From Rhizobiaceae bacterium (lineage in GTDB: Bacteria > Pseudomonadota > Alphaproteobacteria > Rhizobiales > Rhizobiaceae): a stretch of DNA of 64,000 nt. Below, piece after piece: positions 1 to 9,423 of the stretch. The DNA is taken from positions 1-64,000 of the forward strand of contig JARGOX010000029.1 of assembly GCA_029233925.1 (NCBI GenBank). The letters are read 5' to 3'. Made by a program: the position numbers and the translations under genes. A model generated the notes under the pieces. The model made no database searches. It was not told the DNA's origin and worked only from the letters and a program-made list of their open reading frames with translations. Numbering within the stretch: position 1 is the first letter of the stretch; every line of letters starts with the position of its first letter.

Positions 1-502
1 TCATCAGCCTGCCCGCTGCGGCAAACTGATATTCCCTCCGGCCAAAACCCGGAGATGCCGTGGATGTAATAAGCTACACCACGCCACGGGACACGATCTT
101 TGGCAGACAATTCAGAAGCCCCAGAATAACTTGTAATGGTTTTTCTTCCTGTCTAACATGTCACGATCAATGCATTGAGATGCTGAACTTGACGCGACCG
201 GTTCAAGCCGCAATATCCCGCCAGAGTTTCAGCATTCTCTTTCAAGACACGGCGGGGGCCTGTGTCCTGGGGGTTCTTTCGACAATAAATCCGCGTTGGC
301 CTTGGACGGCCCAACTGCAGAGTCAAGGTAAAATCGGTCTATCAGACGGAGCCGATGCGTTCCGTTCAGTGCAATGCCTGCCTTTGAAGCCTTTGATGCC
401 TATGGCCTCTATACGACTGCCGAATACGTGTTGCGCCCGGATACCGGGCATATTTTGAATTGAGCTGGCTTCGGTCGCCTGGACACCGCGTTACTGGAGA
501 GA
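1..502. other. left edge, no convincing gene
   Basis: Both strands carry only short open frames here. The longest (60-458, plus) lacks a ribosome binding site, is rich in Cys/Arg/Pro in the way of a chance frame, and resembles nothing I know. The first 70 bases could hold the tail of a gene lying mostly outside the window, but this cannot be decided. The stretch probably carries the promoter of the secreted-protein gene that follows. Confidence 0.5.
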
Positions 503-1735
503 ATGATACCCATGACGTTTCTTGAATTGCCAATCAGAAAACGCGCCACCTCCCTGATCATCGCCATCGCGCTCGTGGCGACAGGCATGGTCCAGTCGGC
601 TTTCGCCCAAAACACGCAAACGATCTACGCAAATACCAATGGCTGGATTGTTCGCTCGGAGAGCGAGAACGGATCCTTCCTTGGTTGTTATGCAGAAGGT
701 ATCAACACCAACGCTCAGGCGGGATTCGGATCAATCTTGCGGATTGCCATGACCGGCGACCAACAATGGTATCTTGCGACAGACTTTGAAGTCCAGTCCA
801 GTCAACACACGACGATTGTTTTGGATCGCAGCCAATTTCAAACCGAATTCCGCTCCAATGGCTCAGGTTGGTCAATCGCGCAAATGAGTTCCGACCTGAG
901 ACATGCAATTGCCGCCGGCAGTCAGATCAATCTGTATCTGGATCCGGAGGGACCGCAGTTCTCGCTGAGTGGTTCCGGCGCGGCGCTGAACATGGTCTCG
1001 CAATGTCGCGCCAGTCAGGGCAGCCAGCTGCAGAGGCCTGTGGCCCAGCAGCCGTCCGGCCCTTCGGTCATAAAGGCGCCCCAGAAAGTGACCGGTTGCA
1101 CAGATGGCGGTGCCCGATTGCCCGCGACCGGCCTGTGCCAGGACGAAGCCACACGCCTGATAAACGCTGTTGGCGGCTTTGAACTCACTTATGATCCTGC
1201 TCGTTGCACAGCTGCGATCAATGAAACAGTCATCGTTGATCAATTTTTACTCTATTCGGCCATGCGCTGTGACGGGGTCACGTCCAAACTGGACTTTGCC
1301 GGTGGCGCAAGATTTTCGAGCCTGGAAATTTCCGCATCTGCAATGAACGGCGCAAGCGCCAATGGCATCCCGGTGGTGACCATTGGTGGCCTGCACGACA
1401 ATGATGCTGCAGCCACCATTTTTGATTATGTGGCAGACGTGATGGAACCAGGCGATGCCCGCGGCACATGTTATGTACAGTCAGGCAGGGACTACGGCTA
1501 TCCCAATGACTCCTACGTCGTCAACGACCAACCTTACAAACCAAACGCGGAACAATTCGAACTGGGCGCCAGATGTGGCAAATGGGGCTACTTTGATGAT
1601 GCGCACAGTTTTTGGCGCGCCTTTGGTGGCTACACCTGGTTTTTCGACTTTGGCCAAGATCCGGTTGAATTTGACACGCAATCATTCACGCTCATTGAAA
1701 AAGACGCAAATGGCAGCTGGCGCGTTGTTCAATAG
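503..1735 (+). CDS. secreted protein of unknown function
   Basis: I do not recognise this 410-residue protein. A basic start (RKR at about residues 11-13), a hydrophobic core (SLIIAIALVATG) and an AFA|Q cleavage site near residue 36 form a clear Sec signal peptide, so the product should reach the periplasm or the outside. Residues 40-175 form one domain without obvious motifs, a Gln/Ser/Pro-rich linker spans about 175-200, and a second domain with several cysteines and a Tyr/Trp/Phe-rich end fills the rest, ending in a WRVVQ tail. The start is uncertain: GGAG at 496-499 is only 3 nt before ATG 503 and 12 nt before the in-frame ATG 512. It stands alone, with a short tandem repeat downstream. 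Coding status is well supported by length and signal peptide; function is unknown. Confidence 0.75.
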   Translation: MIPMTFLELPIRKRATSLIIAIALVATGMVQSAFAQNTQTIYANTNGWIVRSESENGSFLGCYAEGINTNAQAGFGSILRIAMTGDQQWYLATDFEVQSSQHTTIVLDRSQFQTEFRSNGSGWSIAQMSSDLRHAIAAGSQINLYLDPEGPQFSLSGSGAALNMVSQCRASQGSQLQRPVAQQPSGPSVIKAPQKVTGCTDGGARLPATGLCQDEATRLINAVGGFELTYDPARCTAAINETVIVDQFLLYSAMRCDGVTSKLDFAGGARFSSLEISASAMNGASANGIPVVTIGGLHDNDAAATIFDYVADVMEPGDARGTCYVQSGRDYGYPNDSYVVNDQPYKPNAEQFELGARCGKWGYFDDAHSFWRAFGGYTWFFDFGQDPVEFDTQSFTLIEKDANGSWRVVQ

Positions 1736-1803
1736 CTTTCCTGACCAATGGCAGGGCAAGAACGGTGTTCGCAAGCCCTGACGTCTGCAACCATGTGCAA
1801 TCC

Positions 1804-1857
1804 AAACCTGGCATGCGAGGGGCAAACCTGGCATGCGGGCAAACCTGGCATGCGGGC
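1804..1857. repeat. three tandem copies of a 17-20 bp unit
   Basis: The unit AAACCTGGCATGCGGGC occurs at 1824-1840 and 1841-1857, with a slightly longer variant (AAACCTGGCATGCGAGGGGC) at 1804-1823. Each contains the palindrome GCATGC. The array lies in the gap between the secreted-protein gene and the convergent DUF1127 gene. There are no unique spacers, so it is not a CRISPR. Confidence 0.85.
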
Positions 1858-1951
1858 AGCCCCCTCTGCCCGCGCATCGATCTTTGGGATAAGTCTGGCA
1901 CGGCTCCGGTTGTCGTGTATCTCAGGATACAAGCCTTCAACGGATCGGTTT

Positions 1952-2224
1952 TCATGCCCGCTGATTTTTGCGCGCGATCTGGTTCAGCCCGGTAGTCGGG
2001 CGATCACTGATTGGCAATTGGGACGCCCAGCAGAGGTCACCGCGCGCGATCCCCATATCGCGCAAGTCTCTGTCACCCATCGAAGCCAATTCACGTATAT
2101 GGCGCATATCCTGATGGCGTTGCACGCGTTGCTTGATGATATTGCCAATGTGGTTGAACAACCTGCCGAGGGCATCCTCGAGCAGTATGGAAATATGGGC
2201 CCGTCTGTGTGTCATCGTATTCAT
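1952..2224 (-). CDS. DUF1127 (YjiS-like) small protein
   Basis: A small basic protein of 90 residues. Its C-terminal half carries the DUF1127 signature: RELASMGDRDLRDMGIARGD matches the family pattern of Leu/Asp/Arg spacing. Members are common in alphaproteobacteria, where some have been linked to RNA turnover and phosphate or carbon regulation; nothing here shows the exact role. The second ATG (2224) is chosen because AGGAG at 2231-2235 lies 6 nt before it, while the first ATG (2230) directly abuts that site. The gene follows the lactone operon on the same strand but is separated by about 340 bp, so it is probably transcribed independently. Confidence 0.75.
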   Translation of the reverse strand: MNTMTHRRAHISILLEDALGRLFNHIGNIIKQRVQRHQDMRHIRELASMGDRDLRDMGIARGDLCWASQLPISDRPTTGLNQIARKNQRA

Positions 2225-2568
2225 TGCCATCTCCTGTGGTTTTGACGGCGCTTTGAATATGCGTCGCCTGGCATCAGTTTCGATGTTCACAGGATAGGTC
2301 GCTGGCGTTTCAACCGGATTTCATGCCGCCGGTTGAATTGTTTCTTTTGTATCCTCGCGAGCATTCAAACAATATAAATATTTTAGCAATTTCAATGGGA
2401 TACAATAAAAAAAGGCAATTTGACGTTACCGGATTGAAACATTGACCGGAAACCACATTGAATGACGGCGGCAGGACCTGTCTGTCCCACCGCCGCCATG
2501 GATCGATTTTTCGGGCCTACGATCAAGTCGGGTCGCCCCGGCCATCGCAGTCCTCAAGCACTGCTGAC
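2225..2568. other. intergenic region, end of the lactone operon
   Basis: This holds the leader of the DUF1127 gene and the 3' end of the long minus-strand operon. An AT-rich part (about 2360-2420) with A runs may contain a promoter for DUF1127 or a terminator. I could not identify a clean hairpin with a T tract, and there is no gene. Confidence 0.5.
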
Positions 2569-4026
2569 CTAGTCTTCGACGCTCATGCACAGGTATTTGA
2601 TCTCCAGGAACTCCTCGATCCCGTATTTTGATCCCTCGCGTCCAAGGCCGGATGATTTGACGCCACCAAAGGGCGCTTCCGCTGTGGAGATAAGACCGGT
2701 GTTGATACCGACCATACCGCACTCGAGCCCTTCGGCGACCTTCCAGACCCGACTGAGGTCGCGGCTGTAGAAATAGCCCGCCAGACCGAATTCCGTGTCA
2801 TTGGCCAGAGTGATCGCCTCGTCAACCGTGTCAAAGGCAATGATGGGCGCAACGGGGCCAAAGGTTTCCTCGTTGAGGATTTTCATTCCCGGTTTCACGT
2901 CGATCAGAACGGTCGGCTCATAGAAGTTGCCGCCCTCATTGGAGCGGTGGCCACCTGTCAATATCCGGGCGCCCTGTGAGACCGCGTCCTGAACGTGATC
3001 TTCAACCTTTTCCAAACCGGCAGCGTCAATCATCGGGCCGATGTTGACGCCTTCCTGGGCGCCATTGCCGACCTTCAAGGCGGCTGTAGCCGTTGCCAGC
3101 TTGGAGGAAAACGCCTCCAGAACGCCGCGCTGCACATAGATGCGGTTGGCGCAAACGCAGGTCTGGCCGGAATTTCTGTATTTGGCGATCAAGGCACCTT
3201 CGACAGCCTTGTCGAGATTGGCATCATCGAAAACGATGAAGGGTGCATTGCCGCCCAGTTCAAGCGACAGTTTCTTGATGTCATGGGCGCATTGCTTCAT
3301 CAGGATGCGGCCAACTTCGGTCGATCCCGTGAACGTCAGTTTGCGAACCTTCGCATTGGTGCACAGCTCCATGCCCATACCCCTGGAGTCCGAGCCGGTG
3401 ACAATGCTGAAAACACCTTTGGGTATCCCTGCTCTCTCACCCAGCACGGCCATGGCCAGCGCCGACAGCGGTGTCTTCTCTGCTGGCCGACCAACAAAGG
3501 TACAGCCCGACGCAAGCGCTGGCGCGACCTTGCGCGCGATCATCGCATTGGGGAAGTTCCAGGGTGTGATCGAGCCGACAACCCCAATGGGCTGTTTGAG
3601 CACGATGATGCGCTTGTCTCCTTGGTGACCGGGAATGACATCACCGTAAATACGGCGGCCTTCCTCGGCAAACCACTGAATAAAGCTTGCGCCATATGCG
3701 ATTTCGCCGCGCGCTTCTGCAAGAGGCTTGCCCATTTCAGCTGTCAGGATCTGCGCCAGATCTTCGGTGTTGTCGAGCATCAGCTGCTGCCATGCGAGCA
3801 GGATGGTGCAGCGTTCTTTCGCGGTCTTCGCAGCCCATTCCTTCTGTGCCTCATAGGCTGCATCAATCGCAACTCGCACTTCATCGGCGCCCAGGTCTGC
3901 GACCCGGGTCAGCTCTTCGCCGGTGGCCGGATTGGTAACCGGATAGGTGCGCGATCCCGCCTTCCATTCACCAGCCACATAGGCCCGGTGTTCCATCAGG
4001 CTTTTATCCGACAGTTTGATACTCAT
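2569..4026 (-). CDS. gabD: succinate-semialdehyde dehydrogenase (BlcA/AttK-like)
   Basis: This 485-residue aldehyde dehydrogenase oxidises succinate semialdehyde to succinate in the cytosol. It has the catalytic Cys290 in NSGQTC, the general base Glu256 in LELGGN, the oxyanion Asn157 in TPWNF and the C-terminal PFGGVKSSGLGREG motif. Length and sequence fit the GabD group. The lysine usually found in the cofactor-binding VLKPA motif is Arg180 (VGRPA), a conservative change that may affect NAD/NADP preference. It is the last gene of the operon, 30 nt after the iron alcohol dehydrogenase. Together with that enzyme and the lactonase it makes the complete Agrobacterium BlcABC set, so succinate semialdehyde from 4-hydroxybutyrate is the likely physiological substrate; other semialdehydes remain possible. 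Confidence 0.9.
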   Translation of the reverse strand: MSIKLSDKSLMEHRAYVAGEWKAGSRTYPVTNPATGEELTRVADLGADEVRVAIDAAYEAQKEWAAKTAKERCTILLAWQQLMLDNTEDLAQILTAEMGKPLAEARGEIAYGASFIQWFAEEGRRIYGDVIPGHQGDKRIIVLKQPIGVVGSITPWNFPNAMIARKVAPALASGCTFVGRPAEKTPLSALAMAVLGERAGIPKGVFSIVTGSDSRGMGMELCTNAKVRKLTFTGSTEVGRILMKQCAHDIKKLSLELGGNAPFIVFDDANLDKAVEGALIAKYRNSGQTCVCANRIYVQRGVLEAFSSKLATATAALKVGNGAQEGVNIGPMIDAAGLEKVEDHVQDAVSQGARILTGGHRSNEGGNFYEPTVLIDVKPGMKILNEETFGPVAPIIAFDTVDEAITLANDTEFGLAGYFYSRDLSRVWKVAEGLECGMVGINTGLISTAEAPFGGVKSSGLGREGSKYGIEEFLEIKYLCMSVED

Positions 4027-4056
4027 GGTATTTCCTTTTCACATTGAATTACAAAA

Positions 4057-5214
4057 TCAGTAGGCGGCGCGGTATATGGCCAATGCATCCGCCTCGGTCA
4101 CTTCCCGGGGGTTATTGACCAGCAACCTGCTCTGGTTCATGGCGTCCGATGCCAAACGTGGCAAGAAGTCTTCTGGAATATCCATAGCACGCAGGTTCTG
4201 CTGCAGACCACACTCCGCAGACAATTCGGCCAACCGATCACAAAAAGCCGCAGCCCGTTCCTGGCCTTCCAATCTCATCAGCTCGGGAAAGGCAAAGGGT
4301 GCCAGTTCCGTGTAGGGCTGCGGGTCAGTCACTGCGTTGAAGCGCAACACATGAGGAAGAACCAGCGCATTTGAAAGACCGTGCGGGATGTGGAAATGTC
4401 CACCAAGCGGATAGGCAAGTGCGTGCACGGCCGCCACGGGTGAATTTGCAAAGGCCTGGCCCGCCAGCATGGACCCCAGGAGCATCTCGGAGCGCGCAAC
4501 AATGTCATCGCCCTGATGAACAGCCTTGAGAACCGAGCGTCCCATCAGGGTGAGCGCCTGTGTCGCCAGCATGCGCGACAGGGGGTTGTTGTTGGCGCTG
4601 CCCGACGCATAGGATTCAATGGCATGCACCATGGCGTCAATGCCGGTCGCAGCGGTAATATGGGGCGGCAGACCGAGGGTCAGTTCCGGATCCAGCAGTG
4701 CGACATCGGGCAGGATGACAGGCGATACCACACCCATCTTTTCATTTGTGCCGGTGGTGACAATGGAAATCGGTGTCACTTCAGACCCGGTACCTGCCGT
4801 GGTCGGCACCAGGATAAGCGGCAGACGCGGGCCTTTGACATTGCCGATGCCATACATGGTCTTCAGCGTTTCCTGCCCCAGGGCCAGCACCGAAACCAGC
4901 TTGGCCACATCCAGGGACGAGCCGCCGCCCAGTCCGATGACACCATCAATTGAGGCTGCTTTGGCCTTGTCTACGGCGGCAAGGATGACCTCCTCGGGAG
5001 GATCGGCCTGCACGTCACTAAACATCTCAACGGTCACACCGGCTGCTTCCAGTACGCCAACAGCCCGCTCGACAATTCCGGTCGTCATCATGCCCGGATC
5101 GGTAATCAGCATCACCCGTTCACCGATCTGGGTGCGGGCCAGTTCACCAAGCTTGCTCAGTTGTCCCGCACCAAACTGGATACTTTTCGACGTGTTGAAG
5201 ATGAAAGGTGTCAC
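4057..5214 (-). CDS. iron-dependent alcohol dehydrogenase (BlcB-like 4-hydroxybutyrate dehydrogenase)
   Basis: A cytosolic NAD(P)-dependent, group III metal alcohol dehydrogenase of 385 residues. It shows the GGGSSLD nucleotide-binding motif and metal ligands in GIDAMVHAIESY plus the His-rich HALAYPLGGHFHIPHG segment. The frame is open further upstream into the symporter gene, but GTG 5214 is preferred: AAGGAG (5221-5226) sits 6 nt before it, the length becomes normal for the family, and the overlap with the symporter disappears (28-nt gap). Standing between a symporter and a succinate-semialdehyde dehydrogenase in an operon with a BlcC-like lactonase, it most likely oxidises 4-hydroxybutyrate to succinate semialdehyde. 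Substrate is inferred from context. Confidence 0.88.
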   Translation of the reverse strand: MTPFIFNTSKSIQFGAGQLSKLGELARTQIGERVMLITDPGMMTTGIVERAVGVLEAAGVTVEMFSDVQADPPEEVILAAVDKAKAASIDGVIGLGGGSSLDVAKLVSVLALGQETLKTMYGIGNVKGPRLPLILVPTTAGTGSEVTPISIVTTGTNEKMGVVSPVILPDVALLDPELTLGLPPHITAATGIDAMVHAIESYASGSANNNPLSRMLATQALTLMGRSVLKAVHQGDDIVARSEMLLGSMLAGQAFANSPVAAVHALAYPLGGHFHIPHGLSNALVLPHVLRFNAVTDPQPYTELAPFAFPELMRLEGQERAAAFCDRLAELSAECGLQQNLRAMDIPEDFLPRLASDAMNQSRLLVNNPREVTEADALAIYRAAY

Positions 5215-5242
5215 ATTATTCTCCTTGATTTCATAAAAGTGC

Positions 5243-7192
5243 TCAGCTTCCGAAGCTGAATGCGACAAGAACAACCAGAATGAATGCCAATGCACCGGTA
5301 ACAACCAGTTTGCGCAATCTCTCGCCTTCGACCCGTGTTTGGTCGTGATGGAGGGTTCTTGGCGGTTCATAGGCTGGAATATCCATCAGGTATGGGCTGG
5401 CCATCTCCATTTTGTAAGACAGAAACCATATCAGTCCCACGCCCAGCGCCCAAAACAACAGGGCCCATGCCCAGATCGACGGCATGCCTACCGACCATGC
5501 GCCACCAGAGGCATCAACGGTCCCGAAGGCAAAATTGCCAAAAACCAGCCCCGGTCCGACAGCCAGAAAAATCCACGCCAGGGCAACCGACCAGGCTGCT
5601 GCGCCCAGGACCCTCGCCCGTGGCCCCATGCGAAGGGTGCTTTGCACAAAACGGCGTGCTTCCTGCGCTTCGGCGCCAAAGGCATTGCGGTTGGTAATCG
5701 CCGATATGATCAGGAAGGCCGCAATGTTTGCGGCCATGCCCCAGGCGGCCGAATGGATGGTCCATGGCCACCGGCCCCAGGGCAGTTCGAGACCGAGGAA
5801 GGACAGAACTTCATAGCCCATTGTTTCGGTTAGCAGCACACCGGCAATACCGAAACCAACCCCCACGGTCGCTGCAGCCGGCGTGATCCAACGCAGCCAT
5901 GTAATGCCCAGCAGCGGTGTCCAGAGCTGGAATGCCAACGGCAGGGCCAAGGCGCCGAGGGCGGACAGGGTCACGGGCGTCAGCGATTGCATCAAGACAG
6001 AAACGAGTGCCAGCAAGGCAATGACGATCCGGGTCAGATTGACCGTGGCCACCCGTGACAGACTGCTGTGAAAATAGGGTTTGTAGATATGGCGCACCAG
6101 GCCCTCGCCCGCCGTCAGCAAACCCAGTCCGGCAAGCAATTGAACACCTGCAACAGCGCCCAGAAACAGCCACGCCATGAACCAGGGTGAAGCGGCCTGA
6201 AGCTGCGCAAGCATGCCGCCAAGCGACAATTGCGGATTGATCAGGCCGGCCGTGCCAATAATTGCCATACCGAAAGCAATGATGCCGCCGACAATGCCGG
6301 CCATCACCCAGGTCTGGCCAGCGGCAAAGCCGTTGGCATTGCGTGTCGAAAGAACAATTTTGGCCGCCAGCGGGCTGGCCTGGAACCCCATGAATGCCAT
6401 CGCAACACTCAAACTGGTCAGTGCCGTTTCCGCATGTCCCATGACCACGTCACGCCCAAGTCCGGCTGAAAACCGGATGACACCGGCAACCTGGAACAAT
6501 CCGCCACCGTCCGGGCTTTGCGCCAATGTCTGCAAACCGGCGTTCAATGCAGCAAAACCTCCGCTGCTCATCAGCGCAAATCCGGCCAGGCCAACAATTG
6601 CCGTGAAGGCAAGAACGGATTGGATGACACCGAAATAGCCAATAGCGCGCATGCCGCCGATACCGACATAGGCAAACAGCACGACGCCAAGAAAGAAGCT
6701 GGCAACCAGCGGCGAAATCATCCCGCCGCTCAGCATCCAGATCAGTTCCGACAAGGCCCGCAATTGTAAACCAGCGAAGCCGACGGCAAAGACAACAGCC
6801 ACCACCACCGATACGACGACGAGGAATTTGCTGTCGAAATAGCTGCGAAAAAGTTCCGCCTGAGACGACAGGCGCAAACGCTGACCAACAAACCACATCC
6901 GCTTGAAAAACAGCACACCCGGTAGAGCCAGCACGATCCCCGCCTGCAAAACGCCTGGTTGGGCAAAGCCCCGAGCAGCTATCTCCGCGCTGCCGCCCAG
7001 CAAAAACCAGCCCGACAGACTGGCCGCAGCAAGCGTCAGGGCGGAAATCCAGGGAGATAGTGAATGACCGGCGGAAAAATAGGTCTCGTGATTGCCGTTC
7101 TCACGTGCAGCGACGCGTGTCCAGAACAGCATGACTGCAACATAGAAAAGGGCATACAACGGCAGCCAGACGAGGTTTCCGGCATTGATCAT
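5243..7192 (-). CDS. sodium:solute symporter (SSS family)
   Basis: A 649-residue inner-membrane protein with more than a dozen hydrophobic segments and the SSS-family N-terminal pattern (YFSAGHSLSPWISALTLAAASLSGW, cut here as YFSAGHSLSPW then SLSGW). It should import an organic solute with sodium. The C-terminal part past residue about 500 has extra helices and a charged tail. The start ATG overlaps the stop of the upstream four-helix protein by 4 nt (ATGA), which suggests translational coupling and a shared role. Given the neighbours, a small carboxylate such as 4-hydroxybutyrate or an opened lactone is a sensible guess, but SSS sequences do not reveal substrate by eye. Confidence 0.87.
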   Translation of the reverse strand: MINAGNLVWLPLYALFYVAVMLFWTRVAARENGNHETYFSAGHSLSPWISALTLAAASLSGWFLLGGSAEIAARGFAQPGVLQAGIVLALPGVLFFKRMWFVGQRLRLSSQAELFRSYFDSKFLVVVSVVVAVVFAVGFAGLQLRALSELIWMLSGGMISPLVASFFLGVVLFAYVGIGGMRAIGYFGVIQSVLAFTAIVGLAGFALMSSGGFAALNAGLQTLAQSPDGGGLFQVAGVIRFSAGLGRDVVMGHAETALTSLSVAMAFMGFQASPLAAKIVLSTRNANGFAAGQTWVMAGIVGGIIAFGMAIIGTAGLINPQLSLGGMLAQLQAASPWFMAWLFLGAVAGVQLLAGLGLLTAGEGLVRHIYKPYFHSSLSRVATVNLTRIVIALLALVSVLMQSLTPVTLSALGALALPLAFQLWTPLLGITWLRWITPAAATVGVGFGIAGVLLTETMGYEVLSFLGLELPWGRWPWTIHSAAWGMAANIAAFLIISAITNRNAFGAEAQEARRFVQSTLRMGPRARVLGAAAWSVALAWIFLAVGPGLVFGNFAFGTVDASGGAWSVGMPSIWAWALLFWALGVGLIWFLSYKMEMASPYLMDIPAYEPPRTLHHDQTRVEGERLRKLVVTGALAFILVVLVAFSFGS

Positions 7193-7611
7193 CGACCTGA
7201 GTCCTCACTCACCGCAGTCTTCACATGGAAACGCGAGAAGGCGCCACGCAGACCATGGCGGGTCGACAGATAGGCAATGAAGCCAACGATCAGGATCGAA
7301 AACAGGGTCAGACCTGAGTAATAGTCGACCATTGACATGCTTCCGGAGAGCACCCCGGCGATGAAAGTAAACGTCAAGACGCCGAAGGCGCCGATGCCAA
7401 GCACGGTCTCACCGGGTCTGAAGCCCTGCTGAAACAGGAAATTGACAATGATATGGGCAACAAATGCGGCCACGATGAGTGCAGTCCCCAGGAGGCAGAC
7501 AAAATAGGAATCACGCGTAAAACCCTCGAGCAGAAATGCAAGTCCGGCAAAACCGAGTACGGCCCAGATTGAAAAGACGAGCAGGTCGCGTTCTGTATTC
7601 AGCGTCGACAT
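7189..7611 (-). CDS. small four-helix membrane protein
   Basis: A 140-residue protein with four predicted membrane segments (about residues 10-28, 35-58, 68-92 and 97-115) and a basic C-terminal cytoplasmic tail. I do not recognise the family. Its stop overlaps the symporter start by 4 nt, so it is probably a small partner subunit of that transporter, comparable in layout to the small membrane proteins that accompany some SSS or TRAP carriers. The partner role is inference from coupling alone. Confidence 0.72.
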   Translation of the reverse strand: MSTLNTERDLLVFSIWAVLGFAGLAFLLEGFTRDSYFVCLLGTALIVAAFVAHIIVNFLFQQGFRPGETVLGIGAFGVLTFTFIAGVLSGSMSMVDYYSGLTLFSILIVGFIAYLSTRHGLRGAFSRFHVKTAVSEDSGR

Positions 7612-7636
7612 GGCGGGGTCTCCGGTGGATCAGGCC

Positions 7637-7660
7637 ACCCGGGAGCCTGGGCTCCCGGGT
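7637..7660 (-). promoter_or_regulatory. strong intercistronic hairpin in the operon
   Basis: ACCCGGGAGCC and GGCTCCCGGGT form a perfect 11-bp stem with a 2-nt loop between the flotillin stop and the four-helix gene. No T tract follows on the minus strand, so it is more likely an mRNA processing or stability element, or an attenuator, than a full terminator. Confidence 0.6.
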
Positions 7661-7668
7661 AATGCACA

Positions 7669-9366
7669 TTATTTGTCGCTTTTGCTTTTGCCCGATTTGC
7701 TCTTTGCTTCCGCTTCAGGCGCATTGGGTTCGGAATAGACCACCTTGGAAAGGTCCTGCAGCGTGTGCGAGCGATGGATCGAGTCACCGCTCATGCCGAT
7801 TTCACCCAGCAACTGGTCTACGAAAGGGGCTTGCGAGCGATAGCGCAATGCCGATGAGACCACCTGATCGGCCAGATTTCCGTCTCGTGGGCCCGAGCCG
7901 TCGAGTCCGGAACCGTCGCCGTCTCCATTGCCGCCATGGCTGGCTTTGCCAGAGAGACCGGGAAGCCCATCGACGTGCAGGATCTTGATACCCTCGATTT
8001 TCTTCATGGGTTTGACGCTTTCACGGATGATGGCCGGTAGATTCTCGACCAATGCCTTGTGCAGGGCACTCTTCCTGCTTGCGTCAGAACGCATGTTTTC
8101 GGCGGCGTTGAGTTTTTCCTTGCCATCGGCTTCCACGCGATAGCGTTCTTCCAGTGCCGACACGGCAATCCGGTCTGCATCGGCGCGATCCTTCGCGGCG
8201 GTTTTTTCTGCGCTGGCAAGGATATTGATCTTGGTGGCTTCGGATTCGGCTGCCTTTGCCGCTTCGATCAATTCAATCGACTTCTGGCGATTGGCTATTT
8301 CCGTATCGCGAATGGTCTGGACCCGTTCCTGGGCCTCAACCATCTTGGCACGGGCATCTTCAGCACTGGCTTGCGCTTCCGAACGTTCCTTGGACTTTGC
8401 GGAAATGGCGATTTCACGTGCCTGCTCGTCGAGTTCGAGCATTTCCCGGCGCTTGATCTCCAACCGTTCGATCTCGCGTTCCATGTCGATCCGCGTGCGT
8501 TCGACGGCTTCGCGTTCCTTCAGTTTGATCGACTCGATCTCGCGCTCGCGGCCAGCCGTTTCCGTGGCGATTTCAGAGCGGCGCTGTGCACGCTGAATGG
8601 CAACTTCGGCCTCATGGTCAAGACGCGCATATTCCGTATCACGCTGAATCTCGAGTGACCGCTTTTCGGCCTCGAGGTTCTTGGTGCGAATGGCAATCTG
8701 CGTGTCTTTCTCAATGTCGTTGCGCTTTTTCTTGCGGCTTTCGATCTGTTCGGTCAGAATCGTCAGGCCTTCGGCGTCAAATGTGTTTGACGGATCGAAC
8801 AGCTTGATATCGGTCTGGTCGAGGGACGTCAGGGACACCGATTCCAATTCGAGACCATCAAGCGCAAGGCTTTCGGCGACCTCTTTCTTGACTTCCTTGA
8901 CGAATTCCTGGCGGTGCTCATGGATATGCTCCAGGGTCATCTTGGCCGCGGCGCCGCCCATGGCGTCAACAAACCGGCCCTGGATCAGGTCCTTGAGCTG
9001 GTCTGCCTTCATGGTGCGGTTGCCGAGCGAGCGTGCTGCAGTGGCCACCGCTTCGATGTCGGGCGCAACCCGGACATAGAATTCCACCGTCAATTCAACC
9101 CGCATACGGTCCTGGGTAATCAGGGATTTTTCACGCGCCCTTGTCACTTCCAGACGCAGCGTGTTCATATTGACTTCGGTCAGATCATGCAGGATCGGCA
9201 ACACCAGAGCGCCGCCACCCATGACGACCTTTTCCCCGCCAAAGCCGGTCCGCACGAAGGAGACATCCTTGGTCGAGCGGCGGTATAGCCAATGCAACAG
9301 ATAAGCGCATACGGCAATTACGATCGCGGCCAGGATGATAATGGCAATTATGTCTGCACCCATCAT
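7669..9366 (-). CDS. flotillin-family SPFH protein (YqiK-like)
   Basis: A 565-residue membrane scaffold protein. One N-terminal helix (about residues 5-27) is followed by an SPFH/band-7 domain (about 35-215), then a very long Glu/Lys/Arg/Ala-rich coiled coil (about 225-430), and a C-terminal region with a Gly/Asp-rich linker (GGNGDGDGSG) and a Lys/Ser tail. This is the standard flotillin layout. Bacterial flotillins organise membrane microdomains and oligomerise with membrane protein clients. Its position, 57 nt after an opsin-like gene and before the four-helix protein and symporter, suggests those proteins may be its clients. That interaction is inference; family assignment is firm. Confidence 0.88.
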   Translation of the reverse strand: MMGADIIAIIILAAIVIAVCAYLLHWLYRRSTKDVSFVRTGFGGEKVVMGGGALVLPILHDLTEVNMNTLRLEVTRAREKSLITQDRMRVELTVEFYVRVAPDIEAVATAARSLGNRTMKADQLKDLIQGRFVDAMGGAAAKMTLEHIHEHRQEFVKEVKKEVAESLALDGLELESVSLTSLDQTDIKLFDPSNTFDAEGLTILTEQIESRKKKRNDIEKDTQIAIRTKNLEAEKRSLEIQRDTEYARLDHEAEVAIQRAQRRSEIATETAGREREIESIKLKEREAVERTRIDMEREIERLEIKRREMLELDEQAREIAISAKSKERSEAQASAEDARAKMVEAQERVQTIRDTEIANRQKSIELIEAAKAAESEATKINILASAEKTAAKDRADADRIAVSALEERYRVEADGKEKLNAAENMRSDASRKSALHKALVENLPAIIRESVKPMKKIEGIKILHVDGLPGLSGKASHGGNGDGDGSGLDGSGPRDGNLADQVVSSALRYRSQAPFVDQLLGEIGMSGDSIHRSHTLQDLSKVVYSEPNAPEAEAKSKSGKSKSDK

Positions 9367-9423
9367 TGGAGTGTCCCTTTACTATTCGTCTGATTGGCGG
9401 GCTTGCGAAAGGCGCACATGATT

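Noticed and set aside
60-458. 132-codon frame at the left edge
   Set aside because: No ribosome site, chance-like composition and no resemblance to a family.
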